Part shown: one piece after another, positions 56,565 through 64,000 of the stretch
Position numbering within the stretch: the stretch's first letter is position 1
Layout of the letters: each line of letters starts with the position of its first letter
DNA from: Oscheius dolichura
Taxonomy: Eukaryota; Nematoda; Chromadorea; Rhabditida; Rhabditidae
DNA length: 64,000 bases
Reading direction: 5' to 3'
Assembly (NCBI GenBank): GCA_932521035.1
Contig: OW051495.1
Span: 5,704,001-5,768,000 of the forward strand
Notes under the pieces: generated by a model
What the model was told of the DNA's origin: nothing
Seen by the model: the letters and a program-made list of their open reading frames with translations, nothing else
Databases searched by the model: none
Program-made: the position numbers and the translations under genes

Positions 56565-59500
56565 TCAGACGATAGTTGCAAAGAGGGATAACAAAAATGT
56601 TGTGAAAATATGAGACTGGAAAGCTGAGGAAAGTTCATCACGCCGGGAGCCAAGTCGAATTACACGGGGTGCACTGCGAGGGCCTTGCCCGCCAGAATTA
56701 TAGGCTGACACCTGAAATGTGGGGATTTTGGACAGGGAGGGTCTCGGTACCTGTATCGTGTAGAGGTACATAAGTCTGAGCCCATCTATCCTGGCCGACG
56801 GTTTCTGGTGGTCCGACAACTTGGCCAGCGGCATCCTCAACTTGACCGCCTCGCTGGCCGTCTCCGAAATATACACGAATATGTCATATCCCACGTTTTC
56901 CAAGGTGTCGTTCCCGAAATCGACGGCCGTCCACTCGAGGATTGTTGTGAAATCGTGTTTCTCGGAGGGTCTGAGGGACCATTCCATGATGGCAGGGGCC
57001 TCGACCGGCGGGGCGATCATCGTCCGGACCAGCAGGGGGGCAGACGGCTCTCCTTGTTGGCCGGAGGTGTCCGAAGGGGTCAGGATACATCGATACTCAC
57101 TGTGAGGTTGGAGGTCTCCCAATATCCACCCCGACGCATCCCCGGAGGCAGTCACCGCCACGGGCTGCTGAGCATCCGACTCGCAGACTATCTTGACCAC
57201 CCTGGGCGCGGCACAGTCTCCCCCGTCCGCCCACTTCCACGAGAGTTTGATGTGGGTGGCATTAATGGCCTCGGTCGCCTCTTGTTCTACCTTCCCGGGC
57301 TGGCCGACACTCCCAACCAGGGCCACCGTCTCGGAGCTGATATCAGCAGATCCCTGGTCGTTCTCCGCCCTCACGGCCAAGGTGACTGCCCGACAGCCTT
57401 GAGTTGAATTCAGACGGATGACGGCCTGGGGAAGGGGCGACTCCACCCGGTGAGCGAAGAACGTCGGTGCCGGATCGTCGCTTCCCGCTTCGGACCACGA
57501 AACTACGTAGCGGAGGTTCTTCCCCGCCTTCTCGGAGAGAGGTTCCCACTCGACCAGGAGGCTGCTCGGATCCAGGGTCTTCCAGCGGAGATCTTCCACC
57601 GAGAGGCGGGGAGGCGACGGAGGGGTTTTTATCCAGGCCGAAGGGGCACTAGCTTCTCCTACAAAGGTCGACCCAACCGAACGGATACGGAACTGACATT
57701 GTGAGAAGAGAATATTGTAAAATAGATAACTCTCACCTGGTATTGTTGGTTGGAGGTGAGGTCGTCGAGGACGAGCCCGTCGGCGTCGGTCGCCTTGACC
57801 ATCCCACGAGGAGCAGCCTTCCACTGTCTATCCTCCCGCGTCCTCAGCTCCACGAGAAATCCCTGTACTTCGTTTTTCTGATGGTCCCTGGTCTCCCTTC
57901 CGCTGGATGGCATCCTCCAGGCCAGTCTCAACCCGTCCGTGATGTTCTCAACCCGGAGGTCGAACGGGGTGACCAAGAGAGGAGAGCCATTCCCAAAGGC
58001 AGACAGACAGGGGATCCTCCTCTTGGTTTCCGGTCCCTTCGACTCCTTACAGAATGGCCCCTCGCACTGCCACTCCATCTCACAGGTGGCGTTCCCCGGG
58101 GGTGTCTTCTTCTTCGTGTGAACCGGTTTCTCTGAAATTCTCCTTCTCCCCCCGAGTAAAAGTGGCGGTACCTGTCACAATCAGTTGAAGTTGCGAGTGA
58201 ACCCGTCCCATGCGGTTCCGTGCCGTGCAGAAGAAAAGACCCTGATCATCCGGGAGGACGTGATCGATGTGGAGGACGCCGTCCTCCTCGCGGACCCTTC
58301 CCTGGGCTGGGATCCTCGACCCGCCGTCACTTGTCCATCGGCTGTGTCCACGAGGAGACGCTTGGTAAACACAGGGCACACTCTGAAAGACAGACAGATT
58401 CCTATCCTCAGGAGCATGAGCCTTACCACATTAGAGCCGGCATTGACAAAAACCTTCTGGGGCATGGTCGTCGGCGGGAAATTCGGGGCGACGTCTCCTA
58501 CGGTCACATGGGCCGTGGAGGTGGCCACGCCGACCTCGTTGCTCACGATGCACTGGTAGACGCCCGTGTCGGCCGGCTGGGTTCCCGTCACGGAGAGCTT
58601 GTTGTGGTTGACCCGGAACCGCTTTCTCTGGGAAGGCAGCATCAGCAGAGGCTGTATTGGGTTGGAATCCTGAGGACCGACTCATTTATAAGAATTGCCA
58701 GACACACCTTGAACCACTCGACGGAAGAGTGCATGTCGGACGAGGAAAGGACACATTCCAGGGAGAAGCCCTCGTCCGTGGCAACCACCAGGTCCGTCAG
58801 CGGCAGGAGCACCGTCGGGGCTGCGCCTAAAAAATGTACTCTTCGCGGTCAATTTGTCCCGAAGACGATTGCTTCAAGGCAATTTCCGAATAACCAATGA
58901 ACGCGCTCGGATTCCATTTCCACGCGGCTGAAACCTCTCATTCGGGGGAAAGACACGTACCTTTGAGTAGGGACCGCAAAGGCGCGTCCCAGGGCGGCAA
59001 CCCTTTTTGTTCAAGAATTTTGGTATTTGGGTGCGGCCTTTACAAATGGCTTCGGTACGCCTTTGTTATACATTATTTTGAGGTGAAAATGAAATCTAGT
59101 AGCTAAAATTGGACGTAGAATCAAATGGCATATTTAGTTTTTCTATAAAAACTCTATGTTGACTAGAAATTATAGTGGTAAAAATAAATTTGTCTCTATC
59201 TCGACGGTATGAATCGATTCGCAGATTTTTATTATCGTGTTTAGCACATTTTGTGTAGAATTTATTGTAAAAAAATAAAAACGATCTGCTGCTCCCGAAA
59301 ATTTAAACATTGCTGGATGTATGCAAATATTGCACATGAAAAAAAAGTGAATTTTTGTCATAACCACCGCTTCTGATTAGTTTCATAATTTTAAGCAGCT
59401 TGTTTACTATAAGCAGTAACAAATCAAGTAAAAAAATAACAGCAAATTACAGTTCGGTCAACAAGTATAGGTTCACCCCATTTTCTCCAAAACCACCCCA

Positions 59501-62500
59501 AAAACTTGAGTTCCTAAAATGAGTCATACACCATTCGATAGCCCGTCCTCAAATATCCTTAACCCCAAGAGTTCGCCAATTTTCAACCTCATATGCTAAT
59601 TTTATGCCATTTTTATGAAAAATGGTCAAAATCCGATGGTCAAGAAGTATAGGTTCACCTTAGAACTTCGCGGTTAGCAAGTTGTCTACCTGCAAAAAAA
59701 CAGTTTTTGGACGTGCCATGAGCTTTCACTTATTCTTCTGCTCCCATGCCACGTGGTACTCATCTTACTGTGGAGGAAAAGGCGAAGATAGACGCGTGGA
59801 AAGCTGTGAATCTGTCAAATGGACAGATTGCACTTACTGCACTAAAAGCGCAGTTGCAACGTCGTCAACCATTATGTCAATGACCCTGCAGGATATGGCT
59901 CCAAGGAACGCTGTGGCAGGCCTAGGATCCTCAGTCCAAGAGATGACCGACTCATTCAACGTGCTGCGTCGAACAAAGCAGTTTCTCTGGGTACAATCAA
60001 AAACGATCTCCAGCTGCCTGTGTGTAAAAACACCATCAGAGATTCATTGAAAAGGAGCGGGAACATAGTGAGGGCCAAGATGATCCCTACGCCACGTCTC
60101 ACCCAGGTCCACAAGCAGAACCGGCTCGTCTTTGCTCAATTGCACATTGCCCAAGGGACCGCCTTCTCCAAAGTTGGCCATTTCTTCTTTAAAACCTCAA
60201 ATGAGGGCTTTAGTGGATCTGGAGCGATGAAAAAAAGTGGAATTTGGATGGGCCGGATGGCAACCGTTCCTATTGGCACGATTTGCGCAAGGAGCCTCTG
60301 TTGTTCTCGAAGCGGGGTTTTGGTGGTGGAAGTGTCATGGTATGGGCAGCGTTCTGTTCCGATGGAACCGTTGGTTTGGAGTTCACCAGTTCAAAGATGA
60401 ACTCTGTTGATTACCAGAGTGTCCTCCACAACCAACTGCTGCCCTACCTGAACACCAATGCCCAGCAGAGGTACGTGTTTCAGCACGACAACGCCACCAT
60501 TCATGTGATCCGCTCCACTAAACAGTGGCTAGCGACGAGGAACGTGACAGTGATGGACTGGCGTGCAGTCCGGATCTGAACCCCATCGAGAACCTCTGGG
60601 GCATCCTAGTCAGGCGCGTTTATGCCGGAGCCAAGCAGTATGCCAATTCAGCAAAATAACCTATATTTTTGAAGGTAATCGCGCACCACTGCAAATTATT
60701 TCTCATCCTGACCCTCCGACCAAAATTTGTTCTGGAAAACGAGTTCGCAGTTGCGCTGTTAAATGGCGAATATCTCGGCACTGGATGATCCGATTTGGTT
60801 ACTATAAAAACAAAAGTTGTAAGTTACAACGAGATCTCTCGATTGGTACCAAAATCATTGGAGTATAACCAAATCCAAGATTCATTTTGCGGTCCCTACC
60901 TTTGAGGACGAGGATGACCTCGGCGGTGCTGGCTCCCAGGGAGTTGGATGCCCCGCAACGGAGTCTCCCGGCATCCGAGAGACGAGCCTTCTCAATTCTG
61001 AGTACCCTGCCGTGGGAGTGAGCTAGAGTTTCCACTCGGGAGCTGAACGGCTTCCCATCCACACGATTCCAACGATATTGGGCCACGGGGCTGGAATATT
61101 CCCATTTACCCGGCCTCTTCCGATGGGTCTCACTTGGAATAGGCGAAACATTCCACGTAAACAGTGTCTCCGATGACGGGATTCTCAGGGAAGACCTGGG
61201 GGAAGGAGGGATCTATCCGGGGCTTGAACTGTGCCTGGGGCGAGGGCACCCGCAGCCGGAAGAACGGCCCGTAGTGCCCGGAGGCGGTGGAGGTGAGCGA
61301 GAGGGAACAGGCGTATCTGGAAGGGATTATTCTGACAAATTGGAGGGACTGCTCAAAACACGGATGTAATGGGATTAGTGGACAAGCGCGCCCGTCACCC
61401 GTCTGAATGATTGCCCCCGGCTGGAGAGGACCCTTACCGGGCATCATCGTCCGGCCCGACGTGGGAGAACAGCAGACTTCCTTCCCGGGAGACGAAGATC
61501 CGGTCGTTGACGATGACCGGCCGGTCGGTGTTGGTGACAAGCCAGGTGAAGGACTGCGACTCTGTAAACGGAGGGGATAAAAGCCGTCGACGAGCTGGGA
61601 AAGTTACCTAAACAGCGGCTGATTGGCTGAAAATGTGGGTGCTCTGTGCGAGTGAGACTGTGCTGGTGTTAGTGGTGCGAGTGTTTTTTTGTGCATTTGT
61701 GCTTTTGTGGTGTGCAAGTGCAAACAGAGGACAGGGATACGGTAGCTGGACATGGAACTTCACGACAGGGACGATGTCTTTGCTGGGAGTCGAGAGATTC
61801 CAGAAAGGACAAGTGAGTGGCGACTGCCGGGAAGAGGAGGCCTCTGGCCGTGTCGATCTACTAGAAGCGGTGAGGGGTGCGAGAGTGAGCAGGCTACCAT
61901 CTCCCGTAGAAAGAGGTCCGATCTAGCTGACTGGTGCTACTAAGGCCCAGCGGGATTCGGAGGGCTAAATCAACACGGGAGAGGCGGCTAATGAAAGACA
62001 TGAGTGACACCCGAGCGAGACTCCAGGCCGCGCGTAACAGCCGCTTTGAAACCTTGAGGGGTGGATTTTAATGGATAAGGGAGCTGGCTGGAAATTGGCT
62101 GAGAATATCTGGAAGAGACTGTACGGGGTTGATGAAAAGAAGTCGGAACAGATAGGACGAACTTTTATGGCCCGGAGATAAGGTGGAGAAGAGCCTCGGG
62201 CGGCGAGGAAGAGGCCACGAGAATCGTCTATTTTTAATGAGAGAGCCTTTCTTCGCAAGCGTGGGAAATCAAGGCAGATTATCGAGAGACAGAGGCAACA
62301 AAAACAAGGCTGGCGGGTCGCAGTTTTTCACGAGTTTTCCGGTCATCGCTCCAGTTTTAGGTGAGAGACTGTTCCCTTGCAGCTAACAAGAAGACGAGGG
62401 GAGAATGTACAACTTGCGACCAGTTAGCCGGGGGGAGGACGAGGGGAAAACAAGACGAGCGACCGAGATAACGAGGCAAAACGGATTTCCCGGGGAGGAC

Positions 62501-63662
62501 ATCTGGGAGACGAGGAACATGCGGTGATAAGGGAGGAGGCCGTGTGTTAGGAAAGCGACATGCGAAGAAGTGGAACAATTAGGGTTGAGGGAATTCTGCC
62601 GAGGGGCATCCCGGGGGACTTGAGAGCCCTCACTCACTTGGCTGGTGGGGTGGGGCCAGGCAATCTAGGCGAGCACCTCCTTCCGCTAGAGGCACCGCGT
62701 CGGGACGACGGGGAGCGAAGGCATCCAGGAAGGCCGGCTTCAACACCACTGATGGACTCCTGGAACAGGCCTCTTTGCATACAGTAACCTTCTTCTTCTC
62801 TCTCTCTCTCGGCTACTTCGAGATTCAATCTCTACGGAATTAGACTCGAGTCAAATTGGGACGAGATAAGATCCGCCTACCTGACTTTTCCGTATTTATT
62901 GGCAGCGACGCAATGGAAAGTAGAATAGGAGAGGTGGTTGGCCGCCGGGACGAGCAGCGTCCCTCCCGACACCAGGACGGAGTCATTCCCGCCCACCTGA
63001 ATCTATTTCAGTGAGATAGCTCCTTTCCCCTACAACTTGGAGGTCGTTCTTGTACCAGGTGATAGAAGCTGCCGGCTGGGCGGTGACCCGGCACGGCAGG
63101 GGCAGAAAGTCCGCGTCGGCCCGTGCGTGAAAGAACAATTCCCGCGGAGTGTCCCAAGTCAGCCGAGGGGCTCCTGAATGTCTCTTCCAACAAAAGAATT
63201 ATTCAACAGTTTACCTTTGGCACCGAGTTGTTGTTGGAGGAGAGCGGACCGGCGGCCGACGGGGGTCAGCGAGCAGAGGAAGGGGAACGTGGCCGGCGAG
63301 GGGACTGGCAGACTGAATTTACCAGTTTCTAGTGGGAAATGGGAAAAGACCTACATGAAGTAGGTGTCGTTAGGAGCTCGTCGCAGGGCGATCGGGCCGT
63401 CGTCCTTCGGAGCCATCAGCCACGTTGACTCGGTTATCCCCTTGTCGTACAACGCCTAACCGCGGTACAATTAAAATGGGAAAAAGGAGGCACCGATAGG
63501 AATTCGGCGACGTCGTCCAAGACGGCAGGGCAGGCCAGCAGACGTGCTCCTTTCGAGTGGCAGATCTTCGAGGCCTCCTTCCAGTCTTTCGGGTCGAGGT
63601 GGGGCTGGAGGCAGACGGAGTCTCCCATGGAATGCCACCCGGAGGGACAAGTGCCATCGTCT
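56565..63662 (-). CDS. Contactin-like cell-adhesion protein with N-terminal C-type lectin domain (5' end not found)
   Basis: From the N-terminal side: a C-type lectin-like domain (63662-63370, CPSGWHSMGDSVCLQPHLDP, WKEASKICHSKGARLLACPA), then several Ig domains (e.g. GRVLRIEKARLSDAGRLRCG, KLSVTGTQPADTGVYQC, GVLHIDHVLPDDQGLFFCTA), then fibronectin III repeats (57950-56700, e.g. SLLVEWEPLSEKAGKNLRYV). The C-terminus is a hydrophobic GPI signal (QSHIFTTFLLSLFATIV). This lectin-Ig-FN3-GPI order is that of arthropod Contactin, a septate-junction protein, and of nematode contactin relatives. The signal-peptide exon was not found and may lie beyond 63700 or outside the window. Introns are mostly 40-60 nt; two are long (58827-60899 and about 61564-62880). 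Confidence 0.82.
58960..60906. mobile_element. hAT-like DNA transposon insertion (non-autonomous) with 8-bp target duplication
   Basis: The element spans 58968-60898 (1931 bp). Its ends are perfect 13-bp inverted repeats: TAGGGACCGCAAA at the left and TTTGCGGTCCCTA at the right (60886-60898). It is flanked by identical 8-bp direct repeats CCTTTGAG at 58960-58967 and 60899-60906. An 8-bp duplication plus termini starting TAGGG (YARNG) are hAT-superfamily marks. No hAT transposase is visible. Instead the middle holds a Tc1/mariner-type relic. The insertion lies exactly at a contactin exon-intron boundary. Confidence 0.85.
59450..60660 (+). pseudogene. Tc1/mariner (Tc3-like) transposase relic nested in the hAT-like element
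   Basis: Fragments in different frames spell a DD34E transposase: FSLDGPDG with the first catalytic Asp region, YWHDLRKEPLLFSKRGFGGG, SVMVWAAFCSDGTVGLEF, QQRYVFQHDNATIHV (second Asp) and the D-L-N-P-I-E-N-L-W-G block (Glu) near 60575-60600. Frameshifts break it. The left end looks preserved: TA then CAGTTCGGTCAACAAGTATA at 59450. A near copy of GGTCAACAAGTATAGGTTCA at 59638-59659 resembles the internal repeat of Tc3-type ends. No matching right end was found. Confidence 0.82.
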
Positions 63663-63863
63663 GAAAGGGAGAGGTCCAGTGGTGGGGACAGTTCCCTTCG
63701 TCCTAAGTGCCCTAACCGGCGCTAATCCCCCTCATCCGTGGTTTATCATGTCCCTCCTCTCAATGAGTGTCTAATTGCGCGTCTTAAACAGCTTAGCCTC
63801 CCGGCGGACCGTCTGTTTGTCCATTGGCCCCATTACCGTTACCTTGATGCTAGAGCAAAGATG

Positions 63864-63878
63864 CCCCCCCCCCCCCCC
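63864..63878. repeat. Poly-C tract (15 C)
   Basis: A run of 15 consecutive C on the plus strand in the 5' flank or first intron of the contactin gene. It can form a G-rich structure on the transcribed strand. Confidence 0.9.
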
Positions 63879-64000
63879 ATTGGTGGTTGTTTATCTGGCA
63901 TAGCCTGGGGAGAGATGTCACTCAGCTGACTCAGCCAAGTCAAGTTGTCCAGGTGACACTGTGACATGGGGCAAAAAGGGCGCAGGTGGCTGTGCCCGGG

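Noticed and set aside
61633..61926. Plus-strand reading frame with a signal-peptide-like start inside a contactin intron
   Set aside because: It arises from a GTG-rich simple stretch, has no supporting exon structure, and the sequence is repetitive.
1..64000. CRISPR arrays, operons of bacterial type, tRNA or rRNA genes
   Set aside because: Nothing of these kinds was seen; spliced genes throughout show a eukaryotic nuclear segment. A covariance-model scan for small RNAs was not possible here.

Overview
This is a gene-dense animal chromosome segment. Coding exons are split by very short GT-AG introns, mostly about 30-60 nt. The best reading is a nematode or a close ecdysozoan. Three things point there: a warthog-type hedgehog-related secreted protein (30965-32468), a chloride-type Cys-loop channel of nematode character, and a repeated pattern in which a TTTYAG 3' splice site lies 0-12 nt upstream of start codons, as expected for spliced-leader trans-splicing. 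The species assignment is inference.

Layout. 1-7.25 kb is all minus strand: a MAM-domain secreted protein cut by the window edge, three small proteins, an anoctamin-8-like protein, an unrecognised gene and a GOLGA7/Erf4 homologue. 7.7-13.3 kb is plus strand: a large unrecognised protein, a small secreted Ala/Gln/Pro/Tyr-rich protein and an MGAT4-family GlcNAc transferase. 13.4-19.5 kb holds a GPI-type Ly-6 protein and two PhzF-family genes in opposite orientation, with a Lys/Glu/Pro repeat protein and a small unknown gene between them. 19.6-27 kb is AT-richer: a GANP/SAC3 mRNA-export gene carrying a whole globin gene in one intron on the other strand, then NudE/NDEL1. 27.2-33 kb has the EGF-domain O-GlcNAc transferase EOGT, whose one giant intron contains a four-TM gene on the opposite strand, then the warthog-like gene. 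33.3-41 kb has an acidic/coiled-coil protein, a rhodopsin-class GPCR and a LicD/fukutin-like transferase. 41-46.5 kb has a gene of an uncharacterised family, a decayed RTE-like LINE and a small unknown gene. 46.5-56.2 kb has DCAF1, mitochondrial L36, the Cys-loop channel and DPH3. 56.5-64 kb is a contactin-like adhesion gene with an N-terminal C-type lectin domain and a GPI tail. One of its introns was enlarged by a hAT-like element that itself contains a Tc1/mariner-type relic.

Themes. Several genes belong to the secretory and cell-surface system: MGAT4, EOGT and the LicD-like protein modify glycoproteins, while contactin, Ly-6, MAM, the ion channel, the GPCR and anoctamin are surface products. 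These tend to be GC-rich. Housekeeping genes (GOLGA7, GANP, NudE, DCAF1, MRPL36, DPH3) are AT-rich and show the start-proximal splice acceptor. Both very large introns that hold genes carry a complete opposite-strand gene. Exon limits given here come from reading frames, splice signals and family similarity, so first exons and exact starts are often uncertain.
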